Below are positions 1 to 7,408 of a stretch of DNA of 64,000 nucleotides, piece by piece. The DNA is taken from contig NZ_JABEKS010000003.1 of NCBI RefSeq assembly GCF_012985205.1, forward strand, positions 310,001 to 374,000. The letters run 5' to 3'. The DNA comes from Planctomonas sp. JC2975. Lineage in GTDB: Bacteria; Actinomycetota; Actinomycetes; Actinomycetales; Microbacteriaceae. The notes under the pieces are model-generated. The model worked only from the letters and a program-made list of their open reading frames with translations. It did not search any database and was not told the origin of the DNA. The translations under genes were made by a program, and so were the position numbers. Every line of letters begins with the position of its first letter. The first letter of the stretch is position 1.

Positions 1-1006
1 GATTCGGGAGTTCCCGACGGACTTGCCCTGCAGCGTGCTCGGCGACATGGGTGGCGTCGTGCAGACTGACGGCCTCAGTGATGATGGTGGCGGCGCCGAG
101 GAGTCGGTGCCCGGACCAGCGCAGTTTCACGTGCTGCACGCCGGTGACGCCGGTGGTGTGTTCCAGGGTGTGTTCGACGCGTTCGATCAGCCGCGAGTCG
201 ACGGCATCCATGAGGCGTGCCCCGACTGACTTCACCGTCCCCCACAGCAGGATCAGGATCGAGATCGCGATAAGCAGACCGATGATCGGATCCGCGAGCG
301 GGAATCCGAGCAGCACCCCGATCGCACCAAGAACCACGGACAACGATGTGATGCCGTCCAATCGGGCGTGCACCCCGTCGGCGACGAGGGCGGCGGATCC
401 GATCTTCCGCCCGACGCGGATGCGGTAGATCGCCACGATCTCGTTGCCGGCGAACCCGATCAGACCGGCTGCGATCAACCACCACGCGTTCTCCACCGGA
501 CGCGGATGGATGAACCGGTCGATAGCTTCCCATCCGGCAATCACTGCCGAGAGGGCGACGACGAAGATGATGAACAGCCCGGCGAGGTCTTCCGCCCGCC
601 CGTACCCATACGTGTAGCGGCGAGTCGCGATCCGACGACCAAGCACGAACGCGATCCACAGCGGGACGGCAGTCAGCGCGTCGGCGAAGTTGTGGATCGT
701 GTCGGCCAGTAGAGCTACCGAACCGGTGAAGAGCACAAACCCGAACTGCAATAACGTCGTGCCCAAAAGCACGAACATCGAGACCTTAACGGCCGTGACT
801 CCCGCTCTACTCGCCTCCAGAGAATCATCCACTGCATCGGCGGCGTCATGCGTGTGCGGCACGAACAGGTCGTACAAGAACCCCTTCACACCGCCATGCG
901 GATGTGAATGCTCGTGATCTTGATCGCCGTCGGCACGAGCATGGTCATGGGCGTGCTCGTGGGAATGCTCGTGGACGTGACCCTTGTCGGTGTGCTGGTG
1001 CGTCAC
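1..1006 (-). CDS. Cation diffusion facilitator (CDF) metal efflux transporter, partial
   Basis: Inner-membrane exporter expected to move Zn2+ or a similar divalent metal out of the cell by proton antiport. About 335 residues are visible; the C-terminus runs off the left edge. Read from a GTG at 1006, the first 55 residues are rich in His and Asp (repeated H-x-H), typical of a metal-binding loop in CzcD-type proteins. Membrane segments follow from about residue 73. A HxxxD metal-site motif lies at residues 105-109 (HNFAD) and a second one (HARLD) lies near residue 217, as in Zn-type CDFs. The C-terminal cytoplasmic domain begins near residue 270. The start lies 3 bp after the stop of the ArsR-type repressor, so the two genes form one operon and the repressor probably senses the exported metal. 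The family is clear from sequence; the exact metal is inferred. Confidence 0.9.
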   Translation of the reverse strand, partial: MTHQHTDKGHVHEHSHEHAHDHARADGDQDHEHSHPHGGVKGFLYDLFVPHTHDAADAVDDSLEASRAGVTAVKVSMFVLLGTTLLQFGFVLFTGSVALLADTIHNFADALTAVPLWIAFVLGRRIATRRYTYGYGRAEDLAGLFIIFVVALSAVIAGWEAIDRFIHPRPVENAWWLIAAGLIGFAGNEIVAIYRIRVGRKIGSAALVADGVHARLDGITSLSVVLGAIGVLLGFPLADPIIGLLIAISILILLWGTVKSVGARLMDAVDSRLIERVEHTLEHTTGVTGVQHVKLRWSGHRLLGAATIITEAVSLHDATHVAEHAAGQVRRELPN

Positions 1007-1009
1007 GAT

Positions 1010-1372
1010 CTACGCCTCGGCTTGTGCGTGGTGATGGCGGGGCGTACCGCCGAGAGAGTGCTCGGCCTGGAAGATCGCGTCGGTCACCAGCTGCTTCGCG
1101 TGCTCGTTCTCCAACCGGTAGAACACCCGCTGACCGTCCTGCCGGGTCGCCACGATCCGTGCCAGGCGCAACTTCGCCAAATGCTGCGACACCGCAGACG
1201 GCTGCTTATCGAGGATGTCCGCCAAATGGTTCACCGACAGCTCCTCAACATCCCGCAACGCGAGAATGATCCGCACCCGTGTCGCATCCGCGAGCATCGA
1301 GAACACCTCGACAGCCAGCTCCACATATTGGCTGTCCGGCTCACGCCCACATATCGGCTTATCTGCATCCAT
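1010..1372 (-). CDS. ArsR/SmtB-family metal-sensing repressor
   Basis: A 120-residue winged-helix repressor that should release DNA when it binds metal, so inducing the efflux gene behind it. The HTH core is at residues 45-75 (NHLADILDKQPSAVSQHLAKL). The wing follows (ATRQDGQRVFYRL), and a C-terminal helix carries E-x-x-H, D and E-H residues (ENEHAKQLVTDAIFQAEH), placed like the alpha-5 site of CzrA, NmtR and SmtB, with a short His-rich tail. There is no alpha-3 CxC arsenic site. It is first in an operon with the CDF transporter. A perfect inverted repeat overlaps its start codon, so autoregulation is likely. Zn2+ is the likeliest ligand, but Ni/Co is possible. Confidence 0.9.
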   Translation of the reverse strand: MDADKPICGREPDSQYVELAVEVFSMLADATRVRIILALRDVEELSVNHLADILDKQPSAVSQHLAKLRLARIVATRQDGQRVFYRLENEHAKQLVTDAIFQAEHSLGGTPRHHHAQAEA

Positions 1373-1384
1373 ACGCAGATACTA
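1360..1384 (-). promoter_or_regulatory. Operator and -10 of the arsR-CDF operon
   Basis: A perfect 7-bp inverted repeat, TATCTGC-N8-GCAGATA (1360-1381), straddles the repressor start codon (1370-1372) and partly covers a good -10 box, TAGTAT (minus strand, 1379-1384). The -10 is about 7 nt from the ATG, so the transcript is probably leaderless. A repressor bound here would block RNA polymerase directly. No clear -35 is seen. Confidence 0.6.
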
Positions 1385-1446
1385 GCGACCCTGCTTGGTC
1401 GCGGCGTGCGCAAGCCGGTCCGCTGGGTGCTGTTCCTGAAACGACT

Positions 1447-1535
1447 CTAGGAATCAGGGTGGGGGTCGGACACAATCGGGAACTCCAGTTCGAACACGGC
1501 GCCCCTTGACGACGTGCTCACGAGCCTGGCGGTCG
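1447..1535 (-). pseudogene. Remnant of a sensor histidine kinase C-terminus
   Basis: The last ~28 residues before the TAG at 1447 (RLVSTSSRGAVFELEFPIV and a short tail) match the closing strand of a histidine-kinase ATPase domain, usually written as S-x-G-x-G-a-x-F-x-v-x-l-P. Upstream (right) of about 1535 the frame enters purine-rich sequence with no kinase features, so nearly the whole gene is missing. The match is short and made by eye, so it could be chance. Confidence 0.4.
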
Positions 1536-1539
1536 GTCG

Positions 1540-1676
1540 ACGGAAGCGTTTCTCGAAGCAAGGGAGACGGATGAAGGAACGAAAAATGAAGTAGGCGGAC
1601 AGGAGACAGAAAATGGAGAAGGGAGAGGGGCAGGACAGACGAAGGATCAAGGAAATCTAAGGGACAAAGTTGCTAA
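1540..1676. other. Purine-rich junction between two gene remnants
   Basis: About 130 bp in which the plus strand is overwhelmingly A and G, with many GAAGGA, GGAGA and GGACAG words and lower GC than the surroundings. No start codon, RBS or recognisable protein is present. It separates the kinase remnant on its left from a truncated integrase on its right, so it marks a recombination or deletion scar, or a low-quality assembly join. Confidence 0.5.
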
Positions 1677-2246
1677 TGTACGCAGGCACTTTGCCGTGGG
1701 GGGCGTGCTCTCGTCTACGTCCTTGCGTACACCGGGCTGCGCTGGGGTGAGACCATCGGGCTTCGTGCAAAGGACATCGACCTAAGAACTCGACGCATCA
1801 ACGTCGTCGTCAACGCGGTCGAGGTCGGCAGCTACATCGAGATCGGCACGCCCAAGACCCACAAACGACGAGCTGTCGCCTTCCCCGAATTCCTGCTGCC
1901 GATGCTGAAGGACCAGGTCCAAGGCAAGGCACCTGATGACCTGGTCTTCCCTGGACCCAACGGGTTCCATATGCGCCGCACCCGAGTCAGCGCCGGGTCC
2001 AAGTCTTGGTTCAAGACAGCATTGCGCCAGGCCGAACTGGAACCCATGACCCTGCACGATTTACGGCACACTGCCGCAAGCCTCGCCATCAGCAGCGGCG
2101 CCAACGCGAAAGCCGTCCAGCGCATGCTCGGCCACGCCTCCGCCGCCATGACACTCGACACATACGCCGACCTCTTCAACGACGACATCGACCGTGTCGC
2201 GGCCGCACTCGATCACGACCGAAACTCCGCAATCGGGGCCGCTTAA
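1677..2246 (+). pseudogene. 5'-truncated tyrosine site-specific integrase
   Basis: The catalytic half of a phage- or ICE-type tyrosine recombinase. In frame from about 1704 it reads ALVYVLAYTGLRWGE, containing the first catalytic Arg. It continues through LHDLRHT (the H-x-x-R box) and LGHASAAMTLDTY (His plus the nucleophilic Tyr) to a stop at 2246. A stop codon at 1674 and the purine-rich junction replace the N-terminal DNA-binding domains, and no start codon fits. Full integrases are about 380-400 residues; about 185 remain here. It points at tRNA-Ser 125 bp away, the usual geometry of an element integrated into a tRNA 3' end. All catalytic residues are retained, so the loss may be fairly recent. 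Confidence 0.8.
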
Positions 2247-2322
2247 ACGGTCATCGGCGACTCTCGACTCACATTGAATGCGGCCAAAATGCGGCCAAAC
2301 CCTGGAATACCGAGCAAGAAGA

Positions 2323-2360
2323 AGGCCCGAGATCTGCGTCATTCCGCGGATCTCGGGCCT
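2323..2360 (-). terminator. Terminator hairpin downstream of tRNA-Ser
   Basis: A perfect 12-bp inverted repeat (AGGCCCGAGATC / GATCTCGGGCCT) with a 14-nt loop. On the minus strand it is followed by TTCTTCTTGC, so it suits termination of the tRNA transcript. It may also stop read-through from the integrase side. Confidence 0.75.
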
Positions 2361-2370
2361 CAGGTCGTGG

Positions 2371-2459
2371 CGGAGACGGAGGGATTTGAACCCTCGGTCC
2401 CCTTGCGGGGACTCCACCTTAGCAGGGTGGTGCACTCGACCGGACTATGCGACGTCTCC
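2371..2459 (-). tRNA. tRNA-Ser (anticodon GCU)
   Basis: A class II tRNA read from 2459 down to 2371. The acceptor stem GGAGACG pairs with CGTCTCC, with discriminator G. The anticodon stem CCACC/GGTGG encloses loop CTGCTAA, giving anticodon GCU, which reads AGC and AGU. A long variable arm (TCCCC GCAA GGGGA) follows, then a T-arm GAGGG-TTCAAAT-CCCTC. CCA is not encoded. Its 3' end faces the truncated integrase, consistent with use as an attachment site. Confidence 0.95.
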
Positions 2460-2461
2460 AT

Positions 2462-2835
2462 GTGCGCACCGCCAGGCGGACACACGCAGACAATCATAAC
2501 GGACCCGCGACACCCCTTCGAACCACCTGAGTTTCCGCCCTCCGGCGGGCCAACAACGTCCGGCCCCGTTGCCGCCGAGTGGTCCCTCTGCATGCGTGAG
2601 GAAAGGGACCGGGGGCGCTAAACGGACCAGGCGCCGCAAGGGAACCGGTATCGCGGACCGACCAGACTACGCCAGAGGCCGGCGCCGGGGACCGAACGAA
2701 CGAGCGAGGGGGCACGCGCCGCGGACGGACCCGGGAGGCGGGCGGAGGCCGACGCGTGACCGGGCGGCGCAGGAACCGTGCACGCCGACCGCATCCGGGC
2801 TTGACCCCCGTTCGAGGGGCGGGCATGGTGGACCA
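2462..2835. other. Gene-free GC-rich spacer
   Basis: No convincing gene on either strand. A TTGACC (2801-2806) followed 17 bp later by CATGGT (2824-2829) could be a weak plus-strand promoter that would begin transcription almost at the ATG at 2836. The tRNA promoter should lie in the left part, but no clear boxes were found. Confidence 0.4.
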
Positions 2836-3969
2836 ATGTCTCCTGACTTCGAACCCGTGTGGCGCTCGCTCGACGAGCGCGTGGCATCCGGATGGGCTCC
2901 CGGCATCGTCGCCGGCGTGCGCCATCACGGCCAGACCCAGTTCTATGCGACCGGCGGCTACGACTTCGCCGGTGTCGTCGATCCCGCCCCCATCCGCGTC
3001 GACACCCCGTTCCGCATCGCGTCGCTGACGAAGATCGTTGCGGGCGTAATGGCCGCCCATCTCATCAGCGACGACCTGATCGATCTCGACGACGAGATCA
3101 CCGAGTGGATGCCGGAGCTCGCCGACCGACGCGTGCTCCGCTCGCCGGATGCCGACCTCGATGACACGGTGCCCGCTGATCGCGAGATCACCGTGCGCGA
3201 CCTGCTGACCTGCACCAGCGGACTCGGCGTGCAGTTCGAGCGGACTCCGCTCGCCGCGGAGCTCAATCCATTCGGCATCGGCCCCCTGCCGCCGCAGTTC
3301 ACCGTCGAGGAGTATCTCGACCGCATCGCCGCGCTTCCGCTGGCGCATCAGCCGGGCGAACGCTGGATGTACCACACGAGTGCAGACCTGCTCGGCATCC
3401 TGCTTTCCCGGGTCGCCGAGCAGTCGCTCGACGACTTGCTGCTCGGCACGATCACCGGTCCGCTGGGTCTGACGCACACGGCCTTCTTCACCCACGACCG
3501 GCTGCCCACGCAGTACCGGCCGGCCGGCGAGGGGCTCGAGATCGCCGAAGACTACGATCGCGGCTTCTCGCAGCCGCCCTTCTTCGAGAGCCTCGGCGGC
3601 GGGCTGGTGTCAACCGTGCCCGACTTCATGCGCATTCTGGGAGCAGTCGCCGACGGTGAGCTCCTCCCGCCCGAGATCGTCGCGCGGGCGACGACGTCGC
3701 AGCTGGATGCCGTTGCCCGCCGCGGCCTGGACGAACTCGCCGGTCCCGGGGTGGGCTGGGGCTGGGGCATGTCCGTGGAGACCGGCACACCGCATCCGTG
3801 GTCCGCGCCCGGACGCTGGGGATGGACCGGCGGATCCGGCACCAGCGCATACGTGGATCCCTCGCGCGACCTCATCGGCGTGGTCTTCTCGCAGCGATTC
3901 ATGGCCGGGCCGCAGGAGTCGTTCGGGTATTTCTGGGAGCCGCTGGCGGCATCCGTCGACCACGGCTGA
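2836..3969 (+). CDS. Serine hydrolase of the beta-lactamase / penicillin-binding-protein-like family
   Basis: A 377-residue class C beta-lactamase-fold hydrolase; many relatives are esterases or D-aminopeptidases. The catalytic S-x-x-K is SLTK at residues 63-66. The Tyr-x-Asn position is Y-H-T (YHTSADLLG), and the third box is GWTGGSGT near residue 335. No signal peptide is seen, so it is probably cytoplasmic. The ATG at 2836 is chosen because the upstream in-frame extension is unlike the family and has no RBS. It stands alone, convergent with the AhpD-like gene across a strong terminator. The substrate cannot be read from sequence; resistance should not be assumed. Confidence 0.85.
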   Translation: MSPDFEPVWRSLDERVASGWAPGIVAGVRHHGQTQFYATGGYDFAGVVDPAPIRVDTPFRIASLTKIVAGVMAAHLISDDLIDLDDEITEWMPELADRRVLRSPDADLDDTVPADREITVRDLLTCTSGLGVQFERTPLAAELNPFGIGPLPPQFTVEEYLDRIAALPLAHQPGERWMYHTSADLLGILLSRVAEQSLDDLLLGTITGPLGLTHTAFFTHDRLPTQYRPAGEGLEIAEDYDRGFSQPPFFESLGGGLVSTVPDFMRILGAVADGELLPPEIVARATTSQLDAVARRGLDELAGPGVGWGWGMSVETGTPHPWSAPGRWGWTGGSGTSAYVDPSRDLIGVVFSQRFMAGPQESFGYFWEPLAASVDHG

Positions 3970-4005
3970 CGCGCGCCAGGCGTTCGGCGCTGGGGCCCGC
4001 GCCAA

Positions 4006-4064
4006 AGCGCCATGTGCGCACTGCAGCGCCACCCAGGAGGGCGCACGAGTGCGCACATGGCGCT
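4006..4064. terminator. Bidirectional terminator between convergent genes
   Basis: A perfect 17-bp inverted repeat (AGCGCCATGTGCGCACT and its complement) with a 25-nt loop. It lies between the hydrolase ending at 3969 and the AhpD-like gene ending at 4115. Plus-strand sequence after it (GTTGCTGTTCT) is moderately T-rich. Confidence 0.75.
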
Positions 4065-4114
4065 GTTGCTGTTCTCGCGAACGCGGGGTCGGACGGACCC
4101 GGGCTCGCCCTCGG

Positions 4115-4648
4115 TCAGACCGCGACGGGTTCGGCCGCCGCTACCTTCGGGTCGGTGCCGGCGGCTGCCGCGGACACGACCGCCGCGCGACGAGCCGGGT
4201 CGTAGCTGCCGCCCTTCTCCTGAAGGATCACGTTCATGCGGTTGAACGCGTTGATCAGCGAGATGCGGGCGACGATCGCCGCCAGCTGCTCCTCGTCGAA
4301 GTGGGCGGCCGCGGCATCCCACACGGCATCGTCGATGCCTCCACTGTCGGCGAGGCGCGTCGCCTGCTCGGTCAGGGCGAGCACCGCGCGTTCGGCATCC
4401 GTGAAGACCGTGGTCTCGCGCCAGGCCGCGACGAGGCTGAGGCGCAGCGGCGTCTCCCCAGCGGCGAGCGCGTCCTTGACGTGCATGTCGAGGCAGGCGC
4501 CGCATCCGTTGATCTGGCTCGACCGGACGTTGATCAGTTCGTCGAGCGAGGCCGGCAGCGCCGACTCCTCGATGACCCTGTTGGCCGAGACGACGTACTT
4601 CACGAACTTCGGCATGACGGTGGTGGCGAATGCATTGAATCGGGCCAC
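4115..4648 (-). CDS. AhpD-like carboxymuconolactone decarboxylase family protein
   Basis: A 177-residue alkylhydroperoxidase-D-like protein. The active-site motif is C-G-A-C-x3-H (C49, C52, H56 in INGCGACLDMH), which in this family carries out thiol-based peroxide or oxidant chemistry, usually as oligomers. The GTG at 4648 is chosen: it has a GAGGAG RBS and lies about 35 nt downstream of an ECF-type promoter, whereas an upstream ATG at 4717 would precede that promoter. It is paired with the ECF sigma gene, an arrangement well known for ECF41-type sigma factors whose main target is an adjacent gene of this family. The natural substrate is unknown. Confidence 0.88.
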   Translation of the reverse strand: MARFNAFATTVMPKFVKYVVSANRVIEESALPASLDELINVRSSQINGCGACLDMHVKDALAAGETPLRLSLVAAWRETTVFTDAERAVLALTEQATRLADSGGIDDAVWDAAAAHFDEEQLAAIVARISLINAFNRMNVILQEKGGSYDPARRAAVVSAAAAGTDPKVAAAEPVAV

Positions 4649-4689
4649 GATGTTCTCCTCTTCCTTCGTGGAATCACCTACACGCTTGT

Positions 4690-4716
4690 GACGGTCGCCA
4701 CGGCGAAGAGGTAACA
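4690..4716 (-). promoter_or_regulatory. ECF-sigma promoter of the AhpD-like gene
   Basis: On the minus strand TGTTACC (4710-4716), a 16-bp spacer, then CGTC (4690-4693). The identical motif with identical spacing precedes the neighbouring sigma gene. It resembles the published ECF41 promoter TGTCACA-N16-CGTC, differing at two -35 positions. The transcript would start about 35 nt before the GTG at 4648. Confidence 0.8.
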
Positions 4717-4739
4717 CAGAGGTAAGAGGAAAAGGACTG

Positions 4740-5618
4740 TCAGGCGGATCGGGCAGGCAGATCCATGGCCGCGATGCGGGACGGATCCGTGATCGACTCG
4801 ACCTCGGTGATGCGTCCTCCGACCACGGTGCAGCGCATGACGGCGATGGGTACGCCGTTCGTGCGCCACGCGATCATGCCGGGGCGGCCGTCGACCAGCA
4901 CACGGCGTCCGGTGAATCGTGCGTTCTGTCCGCGCTCTGCGTGGCGGGCGAGCTCTTGCGAGCCGTGTCGCTCGATCACTCCGCGCGGTGTGTGCACGCG
5001 CCAGATGAGATCGGGGTCCAGCACCCGCATCAGTCCGTCGAAGTCGCCTTCGCGCGCCGCGGCGAGGAAGGCGTCCACCACCTCGCGCTGACGACGGAGG
5101 TCGGTGGGGCGTTGCGCACCCCGCACCTTGCGACGGGCACGACTCGCGAGCATCTTGGTGGCATCCGTCGATCTGCCGATGATGTCGCCGATCTCGGCGA
5201 ACGGCACGGCGAAGGTGTCGTGCAGCACGAAGGCCAGGCGTTCGTCGGGCGTGAGCGTGTCGAGCACGATCTGCAGGGCGGCACCGACCGAGTCCGCGAG
5301 CACGGCGTTGCGCTCAGGCGCGTTGTCGTTGTCTTCGGCGACGATCCAGTCGAGACGGTCGTCGAGCGGCGACTCCGGCTTGGCGCTGCGTGTGCGCAGC
5401 GTGTCGATGCAGATGCGGCTGACGACGGTGGTCAGCCATCCGCCGAGGTTGTCGATAGATGCCTCGTCCTGTCGCGCGAACCGCAGCCACGCCTCCTGCA
5501 CCGCGTCTTCGGCATCCGCTCTGGATCCCAGCATGCGATGCGCCACAGCGGTCAGACGGCCGCGCTGACCCTCGAACAGCTCGGCCATCGCCCGGTCATC
5601 GCTCGAAACACGCACCAT
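4740..5618 (-). CDS. ECF sigma factor with C-terminal SnoaL-like domain (ECF41/SigJ type)
   Basis: A 292-residue RNA polymerase sigma factor. Region 2 is at residues 8-75 (MLGSRADAEDAVQEAWLRF) and region 4 at about 115-165 (TPDERLAFVLHDTFAVPFAEIGDIIG). A C-terminal extension of about 120 residues (VVDAFLAAAREGDFDGLMRVLDPD onward) is a SnoaL/NTF2-like fold, which in ECF41 and SigJ-type factors replaces an anti-sigma protein and tunes activity. The ATG at 5618 has a GAGGAG RBS. Its own promoter matches that of the AhpD-like gene, which supports autoregulation and control of that neighbour. The WLPEP linker signature quoted for ECF41 is not obvious here (LDWIVAE instead), so subgroup placement is tentative. 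Confidence 0.9.
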   Translation of the reverse strand: MVRVSSDDRAMAELFEGQRGRLTAVAHRMLGSRADAEDAVQEAWLRFARQDEASIDNLGGWLTTVVSRICIDTLRTRSAKPESPLDDRLDWIVAEDNDNAPERNAVLADSVGAALQIVLDTLTPDERLAFVLHDTFAVPFAEIGDIIGRSTDATKMLASRARRKVRGAQRPTDLRRQREVVDAFLAAAREGDFDGLMRVLDPDLIWRVHTPRGVIERHGSQELARHAERGQNARFTGRRVLVDGRPGMIAWRTNGVPIAVMRCTVVGGRITEVESITDPSRIAAMDLPARSA

Positions 5619-5640
5619 GCCACTCTCCTCGCTTGTGCAC

Positions 5641-5680
5641 CGTCATGAACCATGACGGAGCCGCGGGCGCGAAGGTAACA
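5641..5680 (-). promoter_or_regulatory. ECF-sigma promoter of the sigma gene with overlapping palindrome
   Basis: On the minus strand TGTTACC (5674-5680), 16 bp, then CGTC (5654-5657), identical to the motif before the AhpD-like gene. The -10 is also one arm of a perfect inverted repeat, CGTCATG-N3-CATGACG (5641-5657), that covers the likely transcription start and could be a second regulator's site. Confidence 0.8.
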
Positions 5681-5892
5681 CGCGCAATGAGTCGCAGGGG
5701 TCGAGGTCTGCACGAGCCCACCCGCAGCCGGTCCGCACGTGCGCCATGTGCGCCGCCGCGCCACCCTCGACGGCGCGATAGTGCGCGACGAGCGTGGTCG
5801 CGCAGCCAGTAAGCCCTGTGCCGATGACGCGATTAAGGAGGGCAGACGACCTGTCCGGGCGACCTGACTGACTGCCTGATCGGCGTCGGCCA

Positions 5893-7203
5893 CTAGCTGC
5901 CGTTGGAACAGGTCTGGGTCGCCGCGGTCTGACCGTGCACGTTGTCACCCAGCTGCACGGGGGTCGACGTGTCGGTCGGGGTCGCGGAGCTCGATGCACT
6001 CGAACCCGATGACTTGCTCTTGCCCGACTTGCTCGCGTCGGCGGACGGCGCAGAACTCGGTTGCTGAGCCGGCTGGTCCGTCGAGGTGACGGATCCCTCG
6101 CCCGTTCCGCCCGTGATCGCGAGCGGTTGATCGTTGCCGAGCGCGTCCATCAGGGTTTGTGCCGAATCCTCGTCGGGAACGACGCGGTTGCTGTCGTCCG
6201 GATCGTCGACCACCGGGTACTGCACGAAGCTGATGTCGGCCCAGTTCAGGCTCTTCATCGCGAGCGCGATCTGGTACAGCGTCGTGACGTTGTTGAGGCT
6301 GTCCGAGAGCTGGATGTTGCTGGTCGCCGCCTTCGCCAGACCCCACAGTTTCACCGGATTGCTGATGGTTCCATCGCTCATCACCGTGCGCACCAGCGAC
6401 GACAGGAACACCTGCTGGTTGCTGATGCGGGACAGGTCGGAACCGTCGCCGACACCGTGCCGCGTGCGAAGGAACTGCGTTGCCTCGACCCCCTGCAGCG
6501 TCACGTTGCCCGCCGGGAGATCGAGATCGGTGTCGGGGTCGTGGATGCCGTCCCCGCCGATGCACACCTGCACGCCGCCGACGGCGTTGGACATGGCAAC
6601 GACGCCGTCGAACGAGATGAGTCCGGCGAACGGGATCTTCAGCCCGGTCAACTGCTCGATGACGAGAACGGTGCAGGCGAGGCCGCCGTCCGACAAGGAC
6701 GAGTTGAGCTGCGCCTTCGACATGGCGCTGTTCCATCCGCCGTTGCCGTCAGGGCACTTGGGGAACGGGAGCATGAGGTCGCGCGGGAAGCTGATCACCT
6801 CGGCATGGGTGTGGTCCTGCGAGAGGTGCAGCAGCATCGTCACGTCGTTGAGGCCGACGCCTTCGCTGTCATCCGTGGTGCCGTACTGGCCGCCCTGACC
6901 CGACCGCGTGTCGGTCGCGGCGATGAGGATGTTCACTCCACCGTCGATCGCGCCGATGTCGGGAACCTCGCCGGCCTTCTCGCCGACCAGATGAACCGAC
7001 TTCTTCGAGTCGCTGACAAGGTTTGCCGCCGCGACGCCCGCAATGCCGAGCACGCTGACCACGGCCACAGCGGTGACGGAGGCGACGATCTTGCCGAACG
7101 TCGCCCAGGGACGCGAGCGCAGGCGTCCGTGACGGGCGATACCGCCTGCGGAGCGATCGATGCGCGCCGAGGCGCGGCTGTCTCGGGTGCCGCGATCCGT
7201 CAT
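5893..7203 (-). CDS. LytR-CpsA-Psr (LCP) family cell-wall glycopolymer ligase
   Basis: A 436-residue membrane-anchored enzyme expected to transfer undecaprenyl-linked glycopolymers onto peptidoglycan outside the membrane. There is a cytoplasmic N-terminus of about 38 residues, one transmembrane helix at about 39-61 (IVASVTAVAVVSVLGIAGVA), then the LCP domain. The domain includes NILIAATDTR, the catalytic-region VISFPRDLMLPFP and the FLRTRHGVGDGSDLSRISNQQ signature with its conserved Arg residues. The tail after about 360 is a Ser/Thr/Ala/Pro-rich linker, common in actinobacterial LCPs. ATG at 7203 is preferred over the GTG at 7209 because of the GAGAGG 8 nt upstream. It is monocistronic; a weak hairpin (5757-5777) follows it. 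Confidence 0.92.
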   Translation of the reverse strand: MTDRGTRDSRASARIDRSAGGIARHGRLRSRPWATFGKIVASVTAVAVVSVLGIAGVAAANLVSDSKKSVHLVGEKAGEVPDIGAIDGGVNILIAATDTRSGQGGQYGTTDDSEGVGLNDVTMLLHLSQDHTHAEVISFPRDLMLPFPKCPDGNGGWNSAMSKAQLNSSLSDGGLACTVLVIEQLTGLKIPFAGLISFDGVVAMSNAVGGVQVCIGGDGIHDPDTDLDLPAGNVTLQGVEATQFLRTRHGVGDGSDLSRISNQQVFLSSLVRTVMSDGTISNPVKLWGLAKAATSNIQLSDSLNNVTTLYQIALAMKSLNWADISFVQYPVVDDPDDSNRVVPDEDSAQTLMDALGNDQPLAITGGTGEGSVTSTDQPAQQPSSAPSADASKSGKSKSSGSSASSSATPTDTSTPVQLGDNVHGQTAATQTCSNGS

Positions 7204-7408
7204 GTGCACCGCCTCTCATTTCGTCCGTTGGCCATGGGCCGACCCTCGTTGGGCCGGCGGCCGTATCGTGCTGACAACGCAGCTCTGCGGCCGTCTGATG
7301 TGGTTCCTGGTCTGGGCGACGGGCCTGAACGTGTCATGGCCCGTCTTCGACGCTAATCGATGGAGATCGGTGAAACCCGAATTAACCTGAGTGAAAGGTG
7401 GGAACGCA

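Noticed and set aside
1560-1575. Possible att copy: GGAGACGGA resembles the tRNA 3' end
   Set aside because: Only nine bases match and the next ones differ, within purine-rich sequence where such matches are expected by chance.
2494-3495. A 333-codon open frame opposite the beta-lactamase-fold hydrolase
   Set aside because: It is a GC-rich antisense frame with no RBS, motif or family resemblance; the plus-strand gene has all catalytic boxes.
4649-4717. Upstream ATG start for the AhpD-like gene
   Set aside because: The ATG at 4717 lies ahead of the ECF promoter, and GTG 4648 has a good RBS and the normal family length.
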